A DNA stretch of 16,243 nt from Candidatus Dojkabacteria bacterium (GTDB taxonomy: Bacteria; Patescibacteriota; Dojkabacteria; SC72; JAFGCJ01): positions 1 to 16,243 of the forward strand of contig JAQVGB010000016.1 of the NCBI GenBank assembly GCA_028696915.1, given 5' to 3'. Positions 7,126 through 14,363 of this stretch are shown piece by piece (positions within the stretch are counted from its first letter, which is position 1; each line of letters opens with the position of its first letter). The notes beneath the pieces are model-generated. The model was not told the DNA's origin. It saw only the letters and a list, made by a program, of their open reading frames with translations, and ran no database searches. The position numbers and the translations under genes are program-made.

Positions 7126-9168
7126 TCAGCTCAACCGGTAATCATCCTGTCTGTTCCAACTGCTGAACTCGACCAGATCTTCCGGGATTTCTGAGATAAA
7201 CCGCGATGGTATGCGTTCCGATAGTCCTCCGTAGGTCTTGCGGTTCTCGGAAAAAGTCAGCAAAAGCCGGCGTTTCGCGCGAGTGATCCCAACATAGCAC
7301 AACCGCCGCTCCTCCTCCAGCTCAGAAGGGCTGGTGAACGATCTCGCGTGCGGAAACAACCCCTCCTCCATCCCAGTCATAAAAACGGTGTCAAATTCCA
7401 GACCCTTTGCCGCATGCATCGTCATCAGCGTCACCGCATCCCCGTTTTCACCGTTGCCTCTATCCGACTTCTCCTCCTGCTCGACAAGTGCGACATCCTC
7501 AAGAAATGCAAGCAGGGAATCACGCGGACCAAGAGCCGCGTGCCGGTCGGCAACCACTTTCAACTCATAGAGGTTCTCAAGCCGCGCCTCAGCCTGCGCG
7601 GTTCCGTCATCGATCCATTCTTCGTATCCGGTCAGCTCGATGATCAGGTCAATAAGGCACCGCACGCGCTCCCGTTTTCCCGCCTCATACAGCTTTCCAA
7701 ATAGTGAAATGACGGTTGCATATTTTTCTTTGATCTTCTGAATTTCATCCCGCTCCAGCAAGCCGTCCACCGCCTCAGCGTCGACATCAAGACCCGGGAA
7801 ATACTCATCCCAGTCCGTCACGCCGGCGGTCAGGCCCCATAACACCAGAAACAGCAGTCCGACCGAACCATCTTCGCCAAGCATTTCTTTCGCGGTTTTC
7901 CTCAGCGAGTCGATCGATGTTTTGCCAATCTTTCGCGGCGGAACATTGATCACCCGTAAAAACGACAGCTCGTCCAGCGGATTTGCGATAAACCGCAGAA
8001 ACGCAAGCATATCTTTGATCTCCCTTCTCTCGTAGAAGCGTACGCCGCCGACCAGACGGTACGGGACCGCATTTCTCAAAAGTTCCTCCTCAAGTGCCCG
8101 GGATTGGGCGTTTATCCGATACAGGATCGCGATATCATTGAGACTCGTCCCCGATCTGACGAGGTGTTCAATGCCACGAACGACATACGTCGCCTCGTCT
8201 TTTTCATTACGCGCCTCATACAACGACAGACGCACTCCTTCCCCTTCACTTGTCCACAGCGATTTCTGGGCACGCTCATTGTTATTCGAAATCACCGCGT
8301 GAGCCGCCCTCAGAATATTCGCCGTCGACCGATAGTTCTGTTCCAGACGGATCACCTTGGCACCCGGGAAATCCCGTTCGAATGAAAGGATGTTTTTGAT
8401 CGTCGCTCCTCGCCACGAGTAAATGCCCTGATCATCATCACCGACGACACAAATGTTTTTGTGCGAGTTGACCAACGACTTAACCAGCTGATACTGCACC
8501 TGATTGGTGTCCTGGTACTCGTCGACCATCACAAATTGATAAACATCATTATATTTCTTCTTAACCTCCGGAAATTCCTGCAGAAGTTTCAGTGGGAGCA
8601 TTTGAAGATCGTCGAAATCAACCGCCCCCCGTGCCCGCAGTGTTTCCTCATACCGGGGATACACCTCGGAAACAACCTCATCGAACGGTCCCTGCACAAA
8701 TGTCCGGTACTCGTCCGGAGAGACTAGTTCGTTTTTTGATGATGAAATATTGCCCAGGACGGTTTGCGGGTTATACTGCTTCTTGTCAATCTTGAGATCA
8801 TCCATGACCTCTTTGACCACGTGCAAACCATCGTCAGGATCGTATATGGAGAAGCCAACCGGCAGGCCCAACCGCTGTCCCTCTTTCCTCAATAGAAGTG
8901 CACCAAACGAATGGAACGTTCCGATGTAGGGAAGCGCGCCTTGGTGCTGTCCGGAAAGCAATCTCAGGATCCGCTCTTTCATTTCTCCGGCGGCCTTTCT
9001 GGTGAATGTCACCGCAAGGATTTGTTCAGGTTCCGCAATTCTCTGTTCGATGAGCCAGGCGATCCGGTAGGTGATCACCCGCGTTTTGCCAGACCCCGCT
9101 CCTGCGAAAATGAGCAAGGGACCCTTCGCATGCTCGACCGCTTGTTTTTGTTGGGAATTGAGTTCCAC
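7126..9168 (-). CDS. ATP-dependent DNA helicase, UvrD/PcrA family (superfamily 1)
   Basis: This 680-residue protein contains the superfamily-1A motifs in order. They are Q-motif LNSQQKQAV, Walker A AGAGSGKT (22-29), Ia TFTRKAAGEM, Ib GTFHSFGALL and Walker B VDEYQDTN (215-222). Motif III is GDDDQGIYSWRGA and motif IV is LEQNYRST. Motif V is TMHAAKGLEFDTVF and motif VI is ERRLCYVGITRAKRRLLL. Family members unwind DNA 3' to 5' in nucleotide excision and mismatch repair and clear proteins from DNA. The protein ends shortly after PSRFISEIPEDL, so the C-terminal Tudor-like extension of PcrA/UvrD, which contacts RNA polymerase, appears to be missing. The GTG at 9168 gives the family start MELNSQQ; no Shine-Dalgarno motif is seen. 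The 178-base gap upstream shows no clear promoter, so transcription may come from the FN3 unit. Confidence 0.95.
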   Translation of the reverse strand: MELNSQQKQAVEHAKGPLLIFAGAGSGKTRVITYRIAWLIEQRIAEPEQILAVTFTRKAAGEMKERILRLLSGQHQGALPYIGTFHSFGALLLRKEGQRLGLPVGFSIYDPDDGLHVVKEVMDDLKIDKKQYNPQTVLGNISSSKNELVSPDEYRTFVQGPFDEVVSEVYPRYEETLRARGAVDFDDLQMLPLKLLQEFPEVKKKYNDVYQFVMVDEYQDTNQVQYQLVKSLVNSHKNICVVGDDDQGIYSWRGATIKNILSFERDFPGAKVIRLEQNYRSTANILRAAHAVISNNNERAQKSLWTSEGEGVRLSLYEARNEKDEATYVVRGIEHLVRSGTSLNDIAILYRINAQSRALEEELLRNAVPYRLVGGVRFYERREIKDMLAFLRFIANPLDELSFLRVINVPPRKIGKTSIDSLRKTAKEMLGEDGSVGLLFLVLWGLTAGVTDWDEYFPGLDVDAEAVDGLLERDEIQKIKEKYATVISLFGKLYEAGKRERVRCLIDLIIELTGYEEWIDDGTAQAEARLENLYELKVVADRHAALGPRDSLLAFLEDVALVEQEEKSDRGNGENGDAVTLMTMHAAKGLEFDTVFMTGMEEGLFPHARSFTSPSELEEERRLCYVGITRAKRRLLLTFSENRKTYGGLSERIPSRFISEIPEDLVEFSSWNRQDDYRLS

Positions 9169-9346
9169 CCCGCTAACTTATGGTCATTGCGTAGATTATG
9201 AATAATTGCCGTTCGAATTTTTCATGAAAATCTGACAGGGGAATAGTAGCATGTATTGGGAGCTTGTGCACAAACGCCGGCCAGGCAGAGGCTCAGAGTA
9301 AGGATCAGAAAAAGCATCAACCGTTTCCTTGCTTTTACCCTTGGTC

Positions 9347-10588
9347 TTAGCCTTCAGCAATCTCCTCCACATACTTTCCAAATACCCACCCGGTCGTCCC
9401 GTCTTCCAATTTCACATTGTACCAGCCGCTTTCGGAGCCAACGTTGATCAATACATCACCGGGTACGACTTTCCCCAGTTCTGTACACCCCGACGACGGG
9501 CACTCGCGGACGTTGAGATATCCGGTTTCGGTTTCCAGTATCCGAACCAGATCGAAATCGCCCTTCTCAACCGTGACCGATACCGTGAACTGCGAAGACC
9601 CGATCCACGTACCGGGCATCGAGATTAACTCGAATTTCTCCGAATACTCTCCTGGGATCATTGGTGCTCGTGCTTTGAACTGGAACGTGCCGACTTCTCC
9701 AGGTAGCACCCACTTATCCTCACCCGGAGAGATACGAGTGAAGCTCATCCACGAATCGGCATGATAGAAGCCACTGGAGCGATCTCTCGGGTCCGACGTT
9801 GCGACCACCATCTGGCTGGTGCCGCTGTTGTACCACGGTGTCTGTCCGTCGTTCTTGACATGTGCTGTTACGAGAAATTCATCTCCCGCTTTGATACTTT
9901 TCGGGACAAGCACCTCTTCAACCGAAGCAATCAGATTGCTATCCGCCGGTGAGATCACCGCACGCTGTGCACTCGATGAAACCGTTCCCCTCCAGTCCTG
10001 ATCCTCGGACGCATATACGATCAACGAAGCAGGATTTCCCTCTTCAGCCGCCCCCGCGATAACTACATCGGCCGCTATGACATCACCGCGTCCGAGATTA
10101 TATCTCGAGAGAAGTTCTGACAGAATATCCGAGAGCGCAACCGTCCCCGCATTCGTTGTTTCCCTTCGGTTATCAAAATACGCGACCAGCGCACAATCAC
10201 TCAGGGAAGAGTCGGATGACCCGCCGTCCACAAGCGGCGATACATCATATCCACCGTCTTTCCCCTCATAAATATCTCCCTGCCAGGTAACGATGTAATT
10301 GAATGGCATATCGACAAACCCAAGCTTCGTGATCGAGTAGTAGTACAGTCCCCGTACCCACTGATCGCCTTCTCCAAAAACAACCCCCTGCGGGGCGGAG
10401 ATTGAAACGACTGCGATTTTTTTGACCGGAGCGTAGGTATTCATGTCCTGGTCCGAAAGGTTCACATCGACAGGAATATCCCCACGGTCGACAACTACAG
10501 CCGCGGAAACCGAACGGATGCCGGTGACAAAAGCCGTCAGCACGAGAACCGCGATCAGTAAAAAAAGTGTCAGATGTTTGTGAACCAT
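9347..10588 (-). CDS. Secreted PGRP-like (amidase-fold) protein with Ig-like and SH3b domains; zinc ligands apparently lost
   Basis: This 413-residue protein has a signal peptide (1-30, cut near SVSAA). Residues about 55-185 resemble a PGRP/amidase_2 domain: WVRGLYYYSITKLGFVDMPF, NYIVTWQGDIYEGKDGG, then ALVAYFDN and a LSELLSRYNL helix. The sites that normally hold the zinc ligands are changed: VSIS (61-64) where HHT is expected, and VIAGA (176-180) with no downstream Cys-Pro where GHRD...CPG is expected. Residues about 225-342 look like an NBR1-type Ig-like domain (KAGDEFLVTAHVKNDGQTPW). Residues 348-411 are a bacterial SH3 domain (GYLNVRECPSSG, then GTTGWVFGKYV). It is probably a wall-binding pseudoenzyme. 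I prefer the ATG at 10588 to the one at 10594, because GGAG lies 8 bases upstream of it. It starts 13 bases after the FN3 gene, so the two form one operon. Confidence 0.75.
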   Translation of the reverse strand: MVHKHLTLFLLIAVLVLTAFVTGIRSVSAAVVVDRGDIPVDVNLSDQDMNTYAPVKKIAVVSISAPQGVVFGEGDQWVRGLYYYSITKLGFVDMPFNYIVTWQGDIYEGKDGGYDVSPLVDGGSSDSSLSDCALVAYFDNRRETTNAGTVALSDILSELLSRYNLGRGDVIAADVVIAGAAEEGNPASLIVYASEDQDWRGTVSSSAQRAVISPADSNLIASVEEVLVPKSIKAGDEFLVTAHVKNDGQTPWYNSGTSQMVVATSDPRDRSSGFYHADSWMSFTRISPGEDKWVLPGEVGTFQFKARAPMIPGEYSEKFELISMPGTWIGSSQFTVSVTVEKGDFDLVRILETETGYLNVRECPSSGCTELGKVVPGDVLINVGSESGWYNVKLEDGTTGWVFGKYVEEIAEG

Positions 10589-10601
10589 TGCCATATCTCC
10601 A

Positions 10602-12491
10602 CTATATATCGAGATCCTTCAAAATGTCACGCTCCCACCGGGCATTGCGTTCGCTTACATACACATGGACAAGCAGGTAGGTGCCGTATCCCAGAAGAAC
10701 CAGGGACACGGTCAGCGCAACCGCGGTCAGCCGGTTGACCGCCGTATCGGGAAGCTGGGAAACCCCTGCCATGACCTGATCGTACAATCCACGTGTGAAC
10801 GTGCCGGTGCTTCCTGCGGGAGCGATCATTTCCAATGCAGTGGAAATGACCTCATCACCCTCCACATCCTCTAGGGTATACGATCTCGTCACTTCGTTGC
10901 CACGCGTCCGGACGGTCAATGATAACGTGTCAGACGAATCGAAATTGAAGTAGGACTGATAGTCGGACGTCCGCACACCGCCGAGACTGAGGGTCCACGT
11001 TCCGCCACTGCCGACTGCGGATGACGCATATGCCGACGTGCCACTGTCGGATGTAATCCTCCCAAACACGATCGCGTCAGCCGCCCCTGATCCCGTCACT
11101 GTTCCGAAGATGGAGTAGAAATCAGGAGGAGAACTTTGCGTCGCCGGGAGGGTTATCCGGTACGGGAGACCATTATCGTTGTAGACGATAGTTCCCGAAT
11201 GGATTTCGTAGTAGTACTCAGTTTCCGGTACGAGGTTTGTAACCAACACATGATGAACGTAGCGTTCGTTTTGCACAACAATCGTATCTCGTGTGTCACG
11301 CGCGCTTCCCGTCATATTGTCAGCGCTTGTGCCATAGGTTACCGACCCGACATCCGCGGCCGCACTGCTCCAGAGAACCGAAAAGGAATTCTCGGTAACG
11401 TTTGTGACAAGAATATCGGTAATTCCCGATCCTGTAGTACTTGTTCCCAACACAAGCGCAGTCAACTGGACGTCACGCTTCGCTGTCGGTGTACCGGAGG
11501 GATAACTATCGGGTTCCGGCTCTACTTCAGGTTCCGGCTTGGGTTCTATAGAGCCAGAGTCGTTATTAGAATCGTTGTCCCTATCATTGTCTGTATCCGT
11601 TTCTCCCCGTCCGGCATTGTTATCTGTATCCTGATCGGGATCAGGGTCCGGATCGGAGTCAGGGTCAGGATCTGGATCCGGATTGATCGGCTCCTCCTCG
11701 CCCACGTCAATGATCGAGCTATCGGCGAACACATCGTCCAGAGAGTAGCTCGTGGTCATCGTCATAGAAATTGCCGCATCCGCACCGACCGTGGTGCGCT
11801 CAACAAAACCTCCCCGGTCCCCTCCCTGCGCAAAAATTACCATTTCCGTCGTGTCATCGTAGCTAAACTTGCTATCCAGTGCGGCATTGCGTATATGAGC
11901 AAGATCGACCTCGAAATTCCCGCTGTCGTTCGTGACCGCAGAGACAGGAAATGATTTCTCTCCATCCTGCACAAGAACCACGTATATGATCGCCCCCTGG
12001 TCCATACCGTTGGTGACCGTTCCATAGACAGGGTGCGGAGGAGGAATCGTATCGGACCCGATTGCGGCGGTTGTGAAACTGAACGCAGAACCATCGGGGG
12101 ACTTATATTTCGTCGCACCCGACCCGATTACAAAATGGTATGTCTGCGCCGGCTGAAGATTTGAGATCGTCACATAATGTGTTGTCCTCTCATCTGTCGA
12201 GCCTGACATGACGTCACGTTCGTCCTGCGCGATCGGAGAACCGGATGGAACATCAGAAGATTCCGAATATTGCACCCACCCTTCCACCGCAAGATCGGGG
12301 GTCGTCCAGGAGATCACGGCAGACGTTTCCGTCACATCGCTCATCCGCACATACTGGGGGTTTTCCTCGGGTACCGCACTGGAGCGAAAATCGCGGTATA
12401 AAAGGAAACCTGCAATGGAGACCAGAAGCAGGAGGAAACCGGCAAGGGCCAGCAGTGCTCGCCGTCTTTTTTGGGCAGGTGAAACGTACAT
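10602..12491 (-). CDS. Double-membrane-anchored FN3-domain surface protein with an acidic Asp-Pro linker
   Basis: This 629-residue protein is not a named family to me. It has an N-terminal membrane segment (12-32) and a C-terminal one (about 587-610), the latter followed by a charged tail RNARWERDILKDLDI. Between them is a duplicated module. An FN3 domain (about 45-142, TSAVISWTTPDLAVEGWVQY, ISNLQPAQTYHF) is followed by a carboxypeptidase-regulatory-like domain starting YGTVTNG (156-256). Then FN3 (about 357-450, NSFSVLWSS, TNLVPETEYYYEIHSG) is followed by FGTVTGSG (462-555). The modules are joined by an extremely acidic linker (265-330) of DP/DN/EP repeats. FN3 modules mediate binding on cell surfaces; both ends in the membrane would make an external loop. 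No cysteine was seen. It heads an operon with the PGRP-like gene, and its transcript may be leaderless. Confidence 0.8.
   Translation of the reverse strand: MYVSPAQKRRRALLALAGFLLLLVSIAGFLLYRDFRSSAVPEENPQYVRMSDVTETSAVISWTTPDLAVEGWVQYSESSDVPSGSPIAQDERDVMSGSTDERTTHYVTISNLQPAQTYHFVIGSGATKYKSPDGSAFSFTTAAIGSDTIPPPHPVYGTVTNGMDQGAIIYVVLVQDGEKSFPVSAVTNDSGNFEVDLAHIRNAALDSKFSYDDTTEMVIFAQGGDRGGFVERTTVGADAAISMTMTTSYSLDDVFADSSIIDVGEEEPINPDPDPDPDSDPDPDPDQDTDNNAGRGETDTDNDRDNDSNNDSGSIEPKPEPEVEPEPDSYPSGTPTAKRDVQLTALVLGTSTTGSGITDILVTNVTENSFSVLWSSAAADVGSVTYGTSADNMTGSARDTRDTIVVQNERYVHHVLVTNLVPETEYYYEIHSGTIVYNDNGLPYRITLPATQSSPPDFYSIFGTVTGSGAADAIVFGRITSDSGTSAYASSAVGSGGTWTLSLGGVRTSDYQSYFNFDSSDTLSLTVRTRGNEVTRSYTLEDVEGDEVISTALEMIAPAGSTGTFTRGLYDQVMAGVSQLPDTAVNRLTAVALTVSLVLLGYGTYLLVHVYVSERNARWERDILKDLDI
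11502..11699 (-). repeat. Low-complexity Asp-Pro/Asp-Asn/Glu-Pro coding repeat
   Basis: This is the DNA for the acidic linker of the FN3 protein, residues 265-330. On the plus strand it shows near-repeats of gatcggg/gatccgg/gtcaggg encoding alternating Asp and Pro. The segment then turns into Asp/Asn/Thr and Glu/Pro/Lys repeats. Such tracts change length easily by slippage and give extended, calcium- or cation-binding spacers. Confidence 0.7.
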
Positions 12492-12498
12492 TAGCCGT

Positions 12499-12527
12499 AG
12501 TATAATTTAACAATCTTGACATCACAA
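12499..12527 (-). promoter_or_regulatory. Promoter of the FN3 gene, predicted leaderless start
   Basis: On the minus strand TTGTGA (12522-12527) is followed by 17 bases and TATACT (12499-12504). Only 7 bases (acggcta) separate the -10 box from the ATG at 12491, so transcription should begin at or within a base or two of the start codon. No ribosome-binding site could fit. The -35 box abuts that of the divergent promoter for the thioredoxin-like gene. Confidence 0.6.
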
Positions 12528-12545
12528 GACCGCCTGGTGTAGAGT
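12516..12545 (+). promoter_or_regulatory. Promoter of the thioredoxin-like gene
   Basis: A perfect TTGACA (12516-12521) is followed by an 18-base spacer and TAGAGT (12540-12545). The predicted leader to the ATG at 12586 is about 34 bases. Its -35 box directly touches the -35 box of the opposite promoter (12522-12527), so two polymerases could hardly bind together. Confidence 0.5.
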
Positions 12546-12585
12546 CTTTCAATCTTCATGCACTAATAACTTTACCCATTTCCCC

Positions 12586-13260
12586 ATGCGAAAGTCAAAG
12601 TCACCGTCTGAAAAGAACGACCGAAATACTGTTCCTTCGAAGACACGATCCGATTCCGTTATGGAAATAAGCTTTCCGGATGGAATTTCCTCATTTGCAA
12701 CCCCGCTTGCGATCCTTTTAAGCGCGATCGTCATCTCCGGTGCAATCCTCTATTCAGGTTCCCGTGCTTCCTTGAATAACGACTCAGACGGCAGTACCGC
12801 AGGTGTTGCCGATACGCAGGAAACGGTCGAGCAGGAAGAACTTCCGACCGCCGCGGACCTTGTCGGCCCGGTCGTGAGACAATACGAGACATTCACCGAA
12901 TACGATTCCGAAATCTGCAAGGCGGACGGCAAGCCGGTCGTGTACCTGTTCTCCACCACATGGTGCCCCCACTGCGAATGGATAAAGGACACGTTTGACA
13001 GCTGGGCAAAGGAGAATTCTGACAAAGTCGTCGCATACCACTGGGAACTCGATACCAATGACAACACGCTGACAGAAGAAGCTGAGACCGAGGTTCCAAG
13101 CGACCACCGTGCAGTCTACGACAACTTTAATCCCAATGGGTCGATCCCGACGTTTGTTTTCGGATGCCGGTACGGGAGAGTCGGGAACGGATTCGAGACG
13201 GAGGACAGTCTCGACATGGAACGAGAAGCGTTTGACAAGATTGTCGAAGAACTGATCTAA
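12586..13260 (+). CDS. Membrane-anchored thioredoxin-fold protein with CPHC active site
   Basis: This 224-residue protein has a charged N-terminus, one membrane segment (about 36-57, FATPLAILLSAIVISGAILY) and an acidic linker. A thioredoxin fold follows, with strand PVVYLFSTTWCPHC (117-130) and the cis-proline loop GSIPTFVFG (186-193). CPHC is the active-site motif typical of DsbA and related extracytoplasmic oxidoreductases, so the protein probably makes or rearranges disulfides outside the membrane. Extra cysteines lie at 111 and 194. An insertion rich in Thr/Glu (about 155-172) separates the two halves. The ATG at 12586 was chosen as the most upstream; the ATG at 12661 (MEISFPDG) is also plausible. 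Neither has a Shine-Dalgarno motif. It is transcribed alone between a divergent promoter and a bidirectional terminator. Confidence 0.85.
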   Translation: MRKSKSPSEKNDRNTVPSKTRSDSVMEISFPDGISSFATPLAILLSAIVISGAILYSGSRASLNNDSDGSTAGVADTQETVEQEELPTAADLVGPVVRQYETFTEYDSEICKADGKPVVYLFSTTWCPHCEWIKDTFDSWAKENSDKVVAYHWELDTNDNTLTEEAETEVPSDHRAVYDNFNPNGSIPTFVFGCRYGRVGNGFETEDSLDMEREAFDKIVEELI

Positions 13261-13316
13261 AGAGTTGGATCAAGGGGACTGATTGGACTGCGGTCCTCGA
13301 CGTTCACCAAGCAAAC

Positions 13317-13343
13317 AAAAAGGCCGGTTATGCCGGCCTTTTT
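13317..13343. terminator. Bidirectional intrinsic terminator
   Basis: The sequence aaaaaggccgg, loop ttatg, ccggcctttttt forms a perfect 11-bp stem with a GC core flanked by A and T runs. It works on either strand. It lies 57 bases after the thioredoxin-like gene on the plus strand and about 30 bases beyond the stop of the convergent YtxH gene. Confidence 0.9.
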
Positions 13344-13371
13344 TATGACGTACAGTATTCAGGAAGGATCC

Positions 13372-13617
13372 CTACCTCATGCTCTCCCGTCCCTGCATTT
13401 TCCTGGCAAGCTCATCGCGGGCCTTCCTCAGCTTCGGTTCGATGTTGTCTTTCATTTCTTTAAGGTCCTTGCCCACTTCGTTCACACGCTTTTTGATAAG
13501 GGCTCGCGTCTCCTCCCCCGTCCGCGGAGCTAGAAGCAGTGCGGCAATCGCGCCAATCGCGCCACCGACAACGGCTCCAGCCACAAAGTTCATACCATTG
13601 CTCTTTCCTCTTTCCAT
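13372..13617 (-). CDS. YtxH-domain small membrane protein
   Basis: This 81-residue protein has the YtxH layout: a short N-terminus, a Gly/Ala-rich membrane segment FVAGAVVGGAIGAIAALLLA (11-30), and the family signature LLAPRTGEETRALIKKR. A charged amphipathic helix follows (EVGKDLKEMKDNIEPKLRKA). YtxH proteins are common small membrane proteins, stress-linked in Bacillus; their molecular role is not settled. It lies 26 bases after the DUF948-like gene and is probably cotranscribed with it. The ATG at 13617 follows a weak AGG 12 bases away. The shared terminator ends the unit. Confidence 0.85.
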   Translation of the reverse strand: MERGKSNGMNFVAGAVVGGAIGAIAALLLAPRTGEETRALIKKRVNEVGKDLKEMKDNIEPKLRKARDELARKMQGRESMR

Positions 13618-13643
13618 GATTGTTGTACCTGATAATTAAAATC

Positions 13644-13988
13644 TTAGGACTGTTCCGTTTCCACCGCTTCCTCTTCCCCTCCGGTGAACCGGGATACCGC
13701 CGACTTTATAGCGGTTACCCAGGAACCGACGACAGCCAGCGGCTGAAGGACAGAAACAGATACAGCCTCAACTGTGTCGGATATCGTTTCGGATATCCGA
13801 TTGACTTTCTCAAGCAGTGCCTTTGCCGAATCTAAAATGTCATGGAACTCCACGACCATATACTTGAACTCGCGGACCGTCAGCGTCGTCTCGCGGAGAA
13901 GCATTGCGATGTAGTACATGATAAGCGCAAGCATTGCCGAAAGCCCGGACACAATGGCCATCCAGAACCACGAGGGGATTTCTTCCAT
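13644..13988 (-). CDS. Small membrane protein with coiled-coil region (DUF948-like)
   Basis: This 114-residue protein has one N-terminal membrane segment (about 8-30, FWMAIVSGLSAMLALIMYYI). A long helical stretch follows, with spaced hydrophobics and short-range heptads (LRETTLTVREFKYMVVEFHD, then LLEKVNRISETISDTVEAVS). A short amphipathic part and an acidic tail complete it. The layout is that of DUF948-type proteins, often encoded next to YtxH proteins, as here. The exact family assignment is inferred from layout and context, not from a strong motif. Function unknown. The ATG at 13988 has no Shine-Dalgarno motif; a promoter match lies just upstream. Confidence 0.75.
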   Translation of the reverse strand: MEEIPSWFWMAIVSGLSAMLALIMYYIAMLLRETTLTVREFKYMVVEFHDILDSAKALLEKVNRISETISDTVEAVSVSVLQPLAVVGSWVTAIKSAVSRFTGGEEEAVETEQS

Positions 13989-14019
13989 GTTTCGGCAGTA
14001 AAAGATTAGGGCTTACTTG

Positions 14020-14048
14020 AGTATGACATAGAGCTGTGTAAGCGTCAA
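14020..14048 (-). promoter_or_regulatory. Promoter of the DUF948-like/YtxH pair
   Basis: On the minus strand TTGACG (14043-14048) is followed by 17 bases and CATACT (14020-14025). The predicted leader to the ATG at 13988 is about 25 bases. Confidence 0.5.
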
Positions 14049-14363
14049 TTGTATGTGCGGTGCTGCCCCGGATATTTCCCTGTTATTGGCACAAACAGTA
14101 GCTCAACCGGTAGAAACGAACCCACCGCTCCCGGACTTACCTATTTAACCACACTCCTGTGAGGAATCGTTGTGAAATTCACGTCAAATTTCGGATAATT
14201 CGAGGGCCGGCGTGCGGATTGGCCTTCAGACCGGTGATTTTCCCTGGACACAACATTGCGCCACGAATTTCGCAACACATCAATTTGTCCTCCACAATCA
14301 CTTACGATATACTCGAGCCCTAGCACATATTTAGAAATTTTTCACTTTTCATACACGAAAGCT
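14049..14363. other. Intergenic region without a supported gene
   Basis: About 315 bases separate two divergent genes. No convincing coding frame or RNA gene was found. Small features only: an 11-base imperfect palindrome gtgaaattcac near 14172, and an AT-rich stretch from about 14320 to the next start that probably holds the promoter of the epimerase-like gene. Base composition changes toward AT-rich here. Confidence 0.5.

Noticed and set aside
4422..9168. Possibility of a TGA-recoded genetic code
   Set aside because: The TPR and helicase genes end at TGA where the protein families naturally end, and no in-frame TGA occurs inside conserved domains.
9196..9381. Minus-strand open frame of 61 codons between the PGRP-like gene and the helicase gene
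   Set aside because: It overlaps the end of the PGRP-like gene in another frame, has no ribosome-binding site and no protein-like pattern.
11136..11954. Open frame of 272 codons on the plus strand, antisense to the FN3 gene
   Set aside because: The translation is dominated by Arg/Ile repeats produced by the reverse of the Asp-Pro linker, so it is a shadow of the real gene.
14098..14114. tRNA D-arm-like sequence (GTAGCTCAACCGGTAGA)
   Set aside because: No acceptor stem, anticodon arm or T-arm can be placed around it on either strand, and the D-stem itself does not pair properly.
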